Assembly (NCBI GenBank): GCA_947174295.1
Contig: CAMWIG010000143.1
Span: 1-5,574, forward strand
DNA length: 5,574 nucleotides
Source of the DNA: an uncultured Alistipes sp.
Lineage (GTDB): Bacteria; Bacteroidota; Bacteroidia; Bacteroidales; Rikenellaceae
Direction: 5' to 3'
The position numbers were made by a program, and so were the translations under genes. Positions 1 to 5,574 of the stretch are shown here, one piece after another. Within the stretch, counting starts at the first letter, position 1. Each line of letters opens with the position of its first letter. Below the pieces are notes generated by a model, which saw nothing but the letters and a program-made list of their open reading frames with translations, searched no databases and had not been told where the DNA came from.

Positions 1-891
1 CTGCGAACCTACCCCGCACCGGAGCTGACGAACATGGGCGACTATCTGGCCGACATGATGGCGCTCGTTCCGGCCGAGAGCTACGGCGTGGTCTTCGGCG
101 GTCACGGCTCGGCTTGGATTCCGGCCGGAGGCTCGCTGACGCCGAAAGGGGCCGGATACCCAGGCGGAGAGTATCCTCTCGGGCAGGCGCCCCTGCCGGG
201 TGCCGAGGTGACGCGCTACTTCGGCGAGAGCGGCTGCATGTTCGACATCGCCGACATAGCCTCGCACATGGAGTCCACGGGCCGGCACTTCGACTACGTG
301 ATTTTCGACGACTGCTTCATGTCGAACATCGAGTCGCTCTACGACATGCGCCGGGCGGCGGACTACATCATCTCGTCGCCGTGCGAAATCATGGGCAACG
401 GATTCCCCTACCGCACAGTCATCCCGCAGCTGTTCACCGACGGCGGACGCGGACGCGACCTCGAAGCCGTGTGCCGCGCATTCCACGACTTCTACACCTC
501 GTACACCTACCCGTCGGGATGCGTGACACTAACCGTATGCGGCCAGATGGACGCCATGGCCGCCGCAGCGCAGGCTCTCTATGCCGGAGCGACGGGCGAC
601 TACGACCGCGACGCGTTGCAGACCTACGAACCTCTGGTCGACCATCTCTTCTACGACTTCCGCCAGCATGCCGAGGCTCTGTCGCGCGACGAGGTGCTGA
701 CCGACGAGTTCCGCCGGCAGTTCGACCGCACGTTCCCCGCCTCGTGCCGCCTGCACACCGAGTCATACTACTCGGCATACAACCGGGCGATGAATCCCAT
801 AGAGTACTACTCGGGAGTCTCGGTCAGCGAACCGGCCGAAGTGTACGTCGACGAGAACCGCGCGACAGCGTGGTACCGCGCGACTCACTGA
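1..891 (+). CDS. Clostripain-like cysteine peptidase (family C11), 5'-truncated by window edge
   Basis: The reading frame is open from base 1 to the TGA at 889-891, so 296 residues of the C-terminal part are visible. An in-frame ATG at 34 is probably internal, because the sequence before it reads as ordinary protein and the family's N-terminal strands are missing. Family C11 hallmarks are clear. A hydrophobic strand leads into GGHGSAW, whose His (103-105) is the likely catalytic base. FDDCFMSNIE follows, with the likely nucleophile Cys at 313-315, and then ADYIISSPCEIMGNGFPY, the conserved segment after the nucleophile. C11 enzymes cleave after basic residues and, in Bacteroidales, are usually exported or lipoproteins; export cannot be judged here because the signal region is outside. 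The end (GVSVSEP to AWYRATH) resembles a complete family C-terminus. About 70 residues separate His and Cys, more than the 46 in the well-studied Parabacteroides C11 enzyme as I recall it, owing to a Gly/Pro-rich insert. Physiological substrate unknown. Confidence 0.85.
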   Translation: MRTYPAPELTNMGDYLADMMALVPAESYGVVFGGHGSAWIPAGGSLTPKGAGYPGGEYPLGQAPLPGAEVTRYFGESGCMFDIADIASHMESTGRHFDYVIFDDCFMSNIESLYDMRRAADYIISSPCEIMGNGFPYRTVIPQLFTDGGRGRDLEAVCRAFHDFYTSYTYPSGCVTLTVCGQMDAMAAAAQALYAGATGDYDRDALQTYEPLVDHLFYDFRQHAEALSRDEVLTDEFRRQFDRTFPASCRLHTESYYSAYNRAMNPIEYYSGVSVSEPAEVYVDENRATAWYRATH

Positions 892-913
892 CACAGCACG
901 ACGATAACATGAC

Positions 914-945
914 GCGAGCGGCACCCCGAAAGAGGTGCCGCTCGC
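914..945. terminator. Bidirectional hairpin terminator between convergent genes
   Basis: A perfect 12-bp inverted repeat (GCGAGCGGCACC at 914-925, GGTGCCGCTCGC at 934-945) encloses an 8-base loop. It sits between the stop of the clostripain-like gene and the stop of the MATE gene, which converge. Only short T runs follow on either strand (ATCGTTTCCC on plus), so intrinsic termination may be modest. Position and stem stability are the main support. Confidence 0.7.
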
Positions 946-960
946 ATCGTTTCCCAGTCA

Positions 961-2280
961 TTACTCCTCGGCCCGACGGTATATCATCCTCAGTCGGCCG
1001 GTCATGAAGTATTGCAGCACGCCGCGCAGGAACATGTACATGGTAAAGGCCAGCCACAGCGCATTGTTGCCGACCCACGGCTCGAAAGCGTAATAGATGG
1101 CGAAGTAGGCGGCGCTCGACGCAATCATCGAGTTGCGCATGACGCGTGTCTGAGTGGCACCTACCATGATGCCGTCCATGAGGAACGGCAGAGTCGCGGC
1201 AATGGGTATGACGATAATCCAGCCGATGTAGCTTCCGGCCGTGTCTATGACGGCCTGCGCATCGGCCGCATCGTCGCTCATGAACACGCCGAGCAGCTCG
1301 CGCCACCAGCCGACGTATATCCCCACGAACACCACCGACACCAGCAGACACCACGCCATGCAGCCGTGCACGCAGCGGCGCAGCAGGTCGGGCCGCCGTT
1401 CGCCGATGAAGCGCCCGGTGAGTGCCTCGGCGGCATATGCGAAGCCGTCGTTCATATACGAGAAGAGTGTAAAGAGCTGCAACAGCAGCGTATTCACGGC
1501 CAGCAGTATCGAGTTCTCCATACGCGACGACGCGGCGGTGAAGAACGTATAGACGGCGACGATGCAGAGCGTGCGCAGCATGATGTCGCGATTGATTGCG
1601 AAGAATCGCCGCATGGCCTCCATGTCGAGCACCTTGCGCCAGTCCACGCGCGTCAGCATGCTGCCGTAACGCGCGAAGAGCAGCACCGCAGCGAGCGCCA
1701 CGCCTACCAGCTGCGCCACGACCGAAGCGTAGGCTATGCCGACGATGCCCATATCGAAGCCGAATGCGAACCATAGGCTGAACGCTATGTGCACGACGTT
1801 CACGGCTATGGCTATACACATAGGAATCAATGCGTTCTGCATGCCCGTGTACCAGCCGTTGAATCCGAACAGGACGATACCCGCCGGAACGGCCCAGATG
1901 CGGGCGTAGAAGTAGTCGCGCACCATGCCGTCGCCGTTCATCATCCGCAGCGCCATCTCGCCGAGCGGGTATTGCAGCGCAAGAACCGCCGCGCCCAAAA
2001 CGACAGACACCGTCAGCGCACGCGCCAGCATGTTCGTGCACTCGTCGAAATCGCCCGCGCCGAACGCCTGCGCCGTGAGGCCGCTCGTGCCCATGCGCAC
2101 GAAGGCGCAGTTCCAATAAATGAAGTTGAAGATAGAGACTCCGACAGCCAGCGCACCTATCGTCGCGGCAGAGTCTCCGCCCAAGTGTCCGGCGATTGCC
2201 GTACTCGCAATACCCATGAGCGGCACCGTGATGTTCGAAACCATATTCGGCACCGCTATACGCAATATTTCGCGATTCAT
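961..2280 (-). CDS. MATE-family efflux transporter, DinF subfamily
   Basis: A 439-residue polytopic inner-membrane protein with the usual MATE length and about 12 hydrophobic segments in two halves. MATE proteins export cationic or other toxic organic compounds in exchange for H+ or Na+. The DinF subfamily is recognised by close correspondence, from memory, to E. coli DinF: SNITVPLMG (15-23), AGHLGG (30-35), RMGTSGLTAQAFGA (62-75), INRDIMLRTL (229-238), DGFAYAAEALTG (278-289), MDGIMVGAT (368-376), MRNSM (381-385) and GNNALWLAFT (404-413). Ser26 and Ser168 occupy positions that are Asp in E. coli DinF, while acidic residues in the second half (Asp278, Glu285, Asp369) remain. The start at 2280 (MNREIL) is chosen because the ORF's first ATG (2364) lies upstream of the promoter at 2304-2334. 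The ATG at 2286 is an equally possible start, two residues longer. Its substrate cannot be inferred, and it has no neighbouring regulator. The gene appears to be monocistronic. Confidence 0.9.
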   Translation of the reverse strand: MNREILRIAVPNMVSNITVPLMGIASTAIAGHLGGDSAATIGALAVGVSIFNFIYWNCAFVRMGTSGLTAQAFGAGDFDECTNMLARALTVSVVLGAAVLALQYPLGEMALRMMNGDGMVRDYFYARIWAVPAGIVLFGFNGWYTGMQNALIPMCIAIAVNVVHIAFSLWFAFGFDMGIVGIAYASVVAQLVGVALAAVLLFARYGSMLTRVDWRKVLDMEAMRRFFAINRDIMLRTLCIVAVYTFFTAASSRMENSILLAVNTLLLQLFTLFSYMNDGFAYAAEALTGRFIGERRPDLLRRCVHGCMAWCLLVSVVFVGIYVGWWRELLGVFMSDDAADAQAVIDTAGSYIGWIIVIPIAATLPFLMDGIMVGATQTRVMRNSMIASSAAYFAIYYAFEPWVGNNALWLAFTMYMFLRGVLQYFMTGRLRMIYRRAEE

Positions 2281-2303
2281 ATTCATCCGATTTTTCCGGG
2301 GTG

Positions 2304-2334
2304 CAAAAATAGTGTTTTTTAACCGTCCGGCAAA
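2304..2334 (-). promoter_or_regulatory. Bacteroidetes-type promoter of the MATE gene
   Basis: Read on the minus strand, TTTG (2334-2331) is followed by exactly 19 bases and then TATTTTTG (2311-2304). This fits the primary sigma consensus of Bacteroidetes (TTTG, about 19 bases, TAnnTTTG). Transcription should begin near 2296-2298, giving a leader of only about 10-18 bases before the ATG at 2286 or 2280. The leader has no strong Shine-Dalgarno sequence and is A-rich just upstream of the start, as is usual in this phylum. Confidence 0.75.
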
Positions 2335-2440
2335 ATCGGATGCCGCACAGCGGGCAGAGGACAATCGGTCGAAAATATCGCCCGTCCGGTTTTTACACGG
2401 AAAAGAGCGCTAAAAAAGAACGATATACGAAAAAAAGGAT

Positions 2441-2448
2441 TACCTTTG
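2441..2448 (+). promoter_or_regulatory. Probable -7 box of the pseudouridine synthase gene
   Basis: TACCTTTG matches the Bacteroidetes -7 consensus TAnnTTTG. No TTTG lies 19-21 bases upstream; that region is A-rich instead. Predicted transcription start near 2455 leaves a leader of about 50 bases ending in the A-rich CAAAGAAAATAATT before the ATG at 2505. The leader has two small potential hairpins (CCGG at 2450-2453 with 2458-2461; GCAG at 2465-2468 with CTGC at 2472-2475), both too short to call a regulatory element. Confidence 0.55.
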
Positions 2449-2504
2449 CCCGGCAAACCGGAACGCAGCGACTGCGACACCGGACAAAAACAAAGAAAAT
2501 AATT

Positions 2505-3869
2505 ATGAAAGACTTCAAAAACGACTCGACGACGACCTTGTCGCGCTTCGGCCGCGACAAGCGCACACGCGTAGCGACTCAGAGCGCAGAGCGCGTCGAG
2601 CGTCGTCCGTACCGCAACGATGCGGACGAAACCGGGAGCGAACGCTCCTACAAACCCGCGAAGCGCGCTTCGTACAATCCCCACTTCACCGAGGACAACC
2701 GCCCCGTAGAGGAGCGCCGCCAGCCCCGCTATGGCGACCGCGAGCAGGGCGAACGCCGCTTCGGCCAGAAGAGCTACGGAAACAAACCCTACGGGGAGCG
2801 CAAGTACGCCGGCAAGAGCCACGACGACCGCCGCCGCTACGACCATGGCGGCGAGGCCGACGGAAACCGTTCCGACGAGCAGCGTTACGACCGCAAGCCG
2901 TTCGCAGGAAAGAGCTTCGGCAGCAAACCATACGGCAGCAAATCCCACTCGGACAACCGCGGCGAGCGCAAATCGTTTGGCGAAAAGCGTTTCGGCGGCA
3001 GCAAATTCTCCGACAAGAAATTCGACGGCCGCGGCGAGCGTCCGTATGGCGACGGGGAGCGCAGATTCTCCTCGCGCGGAGACGACAAGCGCGGATTCTG
3101 CTCGCGCGACGACAAGCCCAAGTCCTATCCGAAATACGACCCCAACCGCCAGACGGGCGAGATGCGTCTCAACCGCTTCATCGCACAGTCGGGCATCTGC
3201 TCGCGCCGCGAGGCCGACGACTACATCGCCGCAGGTCTGATTTCGGTGAACGGCGTAATCGTCACCGAGCTCGGCACGAAGGTGCAGCCCACCGACGAGG
3301 TGAAGTTCAACGACAGCCGCGTACAGGGCGAACACAAGGTCTATCTGGTGCTCAACAAGCCCAAGGGCTACGTGACGTCGCTCGAAGACCCCCACGCCGA
3401 CAAGACCGTAATGGAGCTCGTCAAAGGCGCCTGCACGGAGCGCATCTACCCGGTGGGCCGTCTCGACAAGAACAGCGTCGGACTGCTGCTCTTCACCAAC
3501 GACGGCGACCTGACGCGTCAGCTCACCCACCCGTCGCTGCGCAAGAAGAAGATATATCAGGTGTCGCTCGACAAGCCCCTCACGCGTGCCGACATGGACA
3601 GCATCGCCGAGGGAATCACCCTCGAAGACGGCGAGATATACGCCGACGAAATCTCCTACGTCAAGGACGACAAGAAGGAGGTGGGAATCGAGATTCACTC
3701 GGGCCGCAACCGCATCGTCCGCCGCATATTCGAGCACCTCGGCTACTCGGTTCAGAAGCTCGACCGCGTCTACTACGCAGGTCTGACGAAAAAGAACCTC
3801 AAACGGGGCGCATGGCGCTTCCTCACCCGCGAGGAGGTCGCACGGCTCAAATCGGGACAGTACGAATAG
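2505..3869 (+). CDS. rluB: rRNA pseudouridine synthase, RluB/RsuA family, with long disordered N-terminal extension
   Basis: A 454-residue protein expected to isomerise a specific uridine in rRNA to pseudouridine. RluB acts on 23S rRNA near the peptidyl transferase centre; the exact target here is inferred from family. Residues 220-265 form an S4 RNA-binding domain (MRLNRFIAQSG, SRREADDYI, GLISVNG). The catalytic domain follows: VYLVLNKPKGYVTS, then VGRLDKNSVGLLLFTNDG with the catalytic Asp321, a KIYQV strand, and GRNRIVRRIFEHLGY from residue 400. Residues 1-219 are almost free of aliphatic residues, rich in R, K, G, D, S, Y and F, and contain three blocks of a five-residue repeat, so they should be disordered and RNA-binding. 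Low-complexity N-terminal tails occur on Bacteroidetes homologues. The ATG at 2505 is chosen because it follows the promoter and the A-rich leader; an in-frame ATG at 2340 precedes the promoter. RsuA/RluE-type specificity cannot be excluded. The gene stands alone between a divergent transporter and a terminator. Confidence 0.9.
   Translation: MKDFKNDSTTTLSRFGRDKRTRVATQSAERVERRPYRNDADETGSERSYKPAKRASYNPHFTEDNRPVEERRQPRYGDREQGERRFGQKSYGNKPYGERKYAGKSHDDRRRYDHGGEADGNRSDEQRYDRKPFAGKSFGSKPYGSKSHSDNRGERKSFGEKRFGGSKFSDKKFDGRGERPYGDGERRFSSRGDDKRGFCSRDDKPKSYPKYDPNRQTGEMRLNRFIAQSGICSRREADDYIAAGLISVNGVIVTELGTKVQPTDEVKFNDSRVQGEHKVYLVLNKPKGYVTSLEDPHADKTVMELVKGACTERIYPVGRLDKNSVGLLLFTNDGDLTRQLTHPSLRKKKIYQVSLDKPLTRADMDSIAEGITLEDGEIYADEISYVKDDKKEVGIEIHSGRNRIVRRIFEHLGYSVQKLDRVYYAGLTKKNLKRGAWRFLTREEVARLKSGQYE
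2760..3035 (+). repeat. Degenerate pentapeptide repeat blocks in the pseudouridine synthase N-terminus
   Basis: Three protein-level blocks place an aromatic residue every five positions. Block 1 has F86, Y91, Y96, Y101, then H106. Block 2 has F133, F138, Y143, then H148. Block 3 has F158, F163, F168, F173. The approximate unit is (F/Y)-G-x-K-(S/P/K/R). Corresponding DNA is 2760-2822, 2901-2960 and 2976-3035. At the DNA level GGCAGCAAA occurs at 2919-2927, 2934-2942 and 2997-3005, but codons otherwise vary between units, so the repeat is clearer in protein than in DNA. Confidence 0.8.
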
Positions 3870-3889
3870 AGAACGGAACGTCCGGAAAC

Positions 3890-3929
3890 GCAATACCCCG
3901 GTGCGACATGTTTCGCACCGGGGTATTGC
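3890..3929. terminator. Strong intrinsic terminator after the pseudouridine synthase gene, probably bidirectional
   Basis: A perfect 17-bp inverted repeat (arms 3890-3906 and 3913-3929, GCAATACCCCGGTGCGA and its complement) has a 6-base loop and is followed directly by ATTTTT on the plus strand. It begins 20 bases after the TAG of the pseudouridine synthase gene and lies 15 bases beyond the stop of the convergent methyltransferase gene. The minus-strand exit has only GTTTCC, so it should work best for the rightward gene. Confidence 0.88.
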
Positions 3930-3944
3930 ATTTTTCGGTGGGGG

Positions 3945-4709
3945 CTATTTCGTCGCCACGTAGAACAGGTCGAAACACTCCGCCGAGACGGGAGCGAGAC
4001 GGTAGTCGTCCATGGCTATCGAGGTCGTCAGCGTGCGGTTGCCGGCCAGCAGACGGCGGCGATTCATGCGGTTGAGAACATCATACGGCAGACGCAGCAT
4101 CCACCGCGGCAGACGATGCTGCAAATCGAACACGTCGAACCGCGTGATGCGCTCGACACCCGCACGGTTCTTCGCGTAGTACTCCATCACCCGCTCGTTG
4201 CCCTCGATGCCGAACGTCTCGACAGCCCGGAAGCGGCATTCGAGCAGGTTCTTCAACTCGTCGGCGTTGTACTCGCGCACGTGCCACGGATTGCGCGTGA
4301 GCGACATCGGGGCGTTGGGCGTCGTGACGATGAACCGTCCGCCGGGGCGAAGCACCCGGTGAACCTCGGCCACGAAGTCCATGTCGCGCTCGATGTGCTC
4401 TATGACCTGAAACGAGATGACGCAGTCGAACGAGTTCCCGTCGAACGGCAGCGGCGGCACGACCGCACGGCGGAACTCGACATGCGGAATGCGGGGCATG
4501 TCGCTCGCGGGCTCCTCCTTGTCGAGCGTGATGAAACTCGTGGCATGCGTCGCCACGACCTCCAAGCCGTAGCCCGTGCCGGTGCCTATTTCGAGGACAT
4601 CGCCCCCGACCAGCTTCGCCGCCTCGTGGTATGCCAGCAGCGAGCGCTGGAAAACGAAGTTGTCCGAAGCCTCGCGCGAAACGCGCTCCGCAGTGCGAAT
4701 ATCAGCCAT
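3945..4709 (-). CDS. Class I SAM-dependent methyltransferase
   Basis: A 254-residue soluble protein with a Rossmann-type methyltransferase core of the Methyltransf_11 type. Motif I is VLEIGTGTGYG (residues 38-48). Asp63 in ITLDKEE is the probable acidic residue binding the adenosine ribose. FDCVISFQVIEHI (94-106) is the motif II region, and LRPGGRFIVTTPN (120-132) is motif III. The later WHVREYNADEL (142-152) is common in small-molecule and glycan-associated methyltransferases of Bacteroidales. The C-terminal 90 residues are basic and probably contribute to substrate binding. The acceptor cannot be told from sequence; a lipid, quinone, sugar or RNA base are all possible. The ATG lies only 6 bases after the stop of the upstream CvfB-like gene, with a weak TAAGG just before it, so the two are probably cotranscribed. 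No promoter is visible between them. Confidence 0.85.
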   Translation of the reverse strand: MADIRTAERVSREASDNFVFQRSLLAYHEAAKLVGGDVLEIGTGTGYGLEVVATHATSFITLDKEEPASDMPRIPHVEFRRAVVPPLPFDGNSFDCVISFQVIEHIERDMDFVAEVHRVLRPGGRFIVTTPNAPMSLTRNPWHVREYNADELKNLLECRFRAVETFGIEGNERVMEYYAKNRAGVERITRFDVFDLQHRLPRWMLRLPYDVLNRMNRRRLLAGNRTLTTSIAMDDYRLAPVSAECFDLFYVATK

Positions 4710-4715
4710 AGCGCC

Positions 4716-5564
4716 TTACTTTCCCTTTACGATTCTCACTCCGTCGTCGTCGACACTTACCGTGCCGCGCTTCATGAGCATGCCGAGCGAACGCTTGAAC
4801 TGTTTCTTGCTCATACGTGTACGAGCCTGCACCTCGGCCGGGTCGCTCGAATCGTTCAGCGGCAGGAAACCTCCGTTTTCGCGTATGAGCTCCGCCAGAC
4901 GCTCCGCCGAGTCCTGCACGCCGGCCAAGCCGGTCTGCTGCAACATAAGGTCGATGCGGTTGTCGTCGGTGATGCGGCTCACGTAGGCTTTCAGCCGGTC
5001 GCCGATGCGCACCGGGCGGAACAGCTGATTGCGGTAGAGCATGCCCCAATGGCGGTTGTTCACTATGACCCGATAGCCGATATCGCTGGCCGAGGCCACC
5101 ACGATATCTACCTCCTGATGCGGTTCGACGGTTATGTCGCCGTCGTTGTGCACGTAGGTTTTCAGTTTCGACGTGGCGACGCAGCGCCCCGTGACATTGT
5201 CCTCGTAGAGGTAGACCAGACACCCCCGGCCGGGAATCACGCCACCCTGCTGGTTGCGGTTGGGCAGAAACAAATCCTTGCCCACGAGCCCCCAGTCGAG
5301 AAACGCGCCGTGCACGGTCTTGTCGACCACTTTCAGAAATCCCGCTTCGCCGACTTTCAGCGCCGGAGTCTCGGTCGTCGCCACAAGACGGTCCTCGGAG
5401 TCGTGATAGACGAACACCTCGATGCGGTCGCCGACCTTATTGGCCAGCGACACGTAGCGGTTGGGCAGAAGCACCTCCTGCTCGCGTTCGTCGTCGGTGA
5501 GGTAGAGTCCGTAGTCGGATATGCGGCTGACCTCCAATGTGTATGTTCTTCCTGCTCTAAGCAT
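4716..5564 (-). CDS. CvfB/YitL-type S1-domain RNA-binding protein
   Basis: A 282-residue cytosolic protein matching the CvfB (conserved virulence factor B, YitL) family in length and layout: three S1-like OB folds and a C-terminal winged helix. Repeat 1 (about 3-63) has YGLYL, EVLLPNRYV and VGDRIEVFVYHDSEDRLVAT. Repeat 2 (about 70-133) has GAFLDWGLVGKDLFLPNRNQ and a matching YLYEDNVTGRCVAT end. Repeat 3 (about 150-209) has YRVIVNNRHWGMLYRNQLF and IGDRLKAYVSRITDDNRIDL. The winged helix is about 217-282, with MSKKQFKRSLGMLMKRG. In Staphylococcus aureus CvfB binds RNA and affects virulence gene expression; the role in Bacteroidales is unknown. The start (MLRAGRTYTLEV) fits the family N-terminus, but only 10 bases lie upstream in the window, so the promoter is not visible and no in-frame stop bounds the start. 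It is the first visible gene of a two-gene unit with the methyltransferase. Confidence 0.9.
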   Translation of the reverse strand: MLRAGRTYTLEVSRISDYGLYLTDDEREQEVLLPNRYVSLANKVGDRIEVFVYHDSEDRLVATTETPALKVGEAGFLKVVDKTVHGAFLDWGLVGKDLFLPNRNQQGGVIPGRGCLVYLYEDNVTGRCVATSKLKTYVHNDGDITVEPHQEVDIVVASASDIGYRVIVNNRHWGMLYRNQLFRPVRIGDRLKAYVSRITDDNRIDLMLQQTGLAGVQDSAERLAELIRENGGFLPLNDSSDPAEVQARTRMSKKQFKRSLGMLMKRGTVSVDDDGVRIVKGK

Positions 5565-5574
5565 CGTATTCGGT

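Noticed and set aside
34..36. ATG at 34 as the true start of the peptidase gene
   Set aside because: The frame is open and protein-like from base 1, and starting here would remove the family's N-terminal domain and any export signal.
114..1007. A 297-residue plus-strand frame overlapping the clostripain-like gene
   Set aside because: An Arg/His/Pro-rich out-of-frame product that reads through the shared terminator; the other frame carries the C11 catalytic motifs.
1012..1776. A 254-residue open frame on the plus strand opposite the MATE gene
   Set aside because: The product is His/Arg/Glu/Ala-rich without domain-like character and lies opposite an unmistakable DinF-type transporter. It is a composition shadow.
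824..2116. A 430-residue minus-strand frame overlapping the MATE gene and its terminator
   Set aside because: It is Arg/His/Gly/Ala-rich, lacks hydrophobic segments or motifs, and is in a different frame from the MATE gene on the same strand.
2919..3005. GGCAGCAAA repeats considered as a CRISPR-like or regulatory DNA repeat array
   Set aside because: The spacing is 15 and 63 bases, the repeats lie in coding sequence, and they encode the GSK part of the protein repeat, so the protein explains them.
2319..3893. A 524-residue open frame on the minus strand covering the whole pseudouridine synthase gene, giving a Val/Ala/Leu-rich product
   Set aside because: It is in codon register with the sense gene, so it stays open simply because the sense gene lacks TTA, CTA and TCA codons, as expected with GC-rich third positions. 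The sense product has clear S4 and catalytic motifs; the antisense product has no recognisable domain, promoter or leader, and runs through the plus-strand terminator.

Overview
The window looks like chromosomal DNA of a GC-rich member of the Bacteroidales, plausibly Alistipes or another Rikenellaceae. The evidence is the combination of strongly GC-rich third codon positions, two close matches to the Bacteroidetes -7 promoter box (TAnnTTTG), weak or absent Shine-Dalgarno sequences, and a gene set typical of gut Bacteroidales. The genus is an inference; no rRNA or other marker gene is present. I see no mobile elements, tRNA/rRNA genes or CRISPR arrays.

Layout: (1) Bases 1-891 (+) hold the 3' part of a clostripain-like (peptidase family C11) cysteine protease whose N-terminus lies outside the window. 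(2) It converges on a DinF-subfamily MATE efflux transporter (961-2280, -), and a 12-bp hairpin between them probably serves both as a terminator. (3) Bases 2281-2504 form a divergent promoter region: a near-perfect TTTG-N19-TAnnTTTG promoter reads left into the MATE gene, and a TAnnTTTG box reads right. (4) An RluB/RsuA-type rRNA pseudouridine synthase (2505-3869, +) has a standard S4 plus catalytic module behind a 219-residue disordered, charged, aromatic-glycine-rich extension. (5) A strong 17-bp hairpin with a T tract ends this gene and separates it from the convergent pair on the minus strand. (6) That pair is a CvfB/YitL-type RNA-binding protein (4716-5564) followed after 6 bp by a class I SAM-dependent methyltransferase (3945-4709).

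Three separate transcription units of housekeeping or accessory type are interleaved: protease, transporter, and RNA-related functions (pseudouridylation, S1-type RNA binding, methyl transfer). I see no clear new multi-gene system. The most interesting points are inside proteins. The pseudouridine synthase extension contains three phased blocks of a degenerate five-residue repeat, (F/Y)-G-x-K-x. The DinF-like transporter has serine at both positions where E. coli DinF has the conserved N-lobe aspartates of transmembrane segments 1 and 5.
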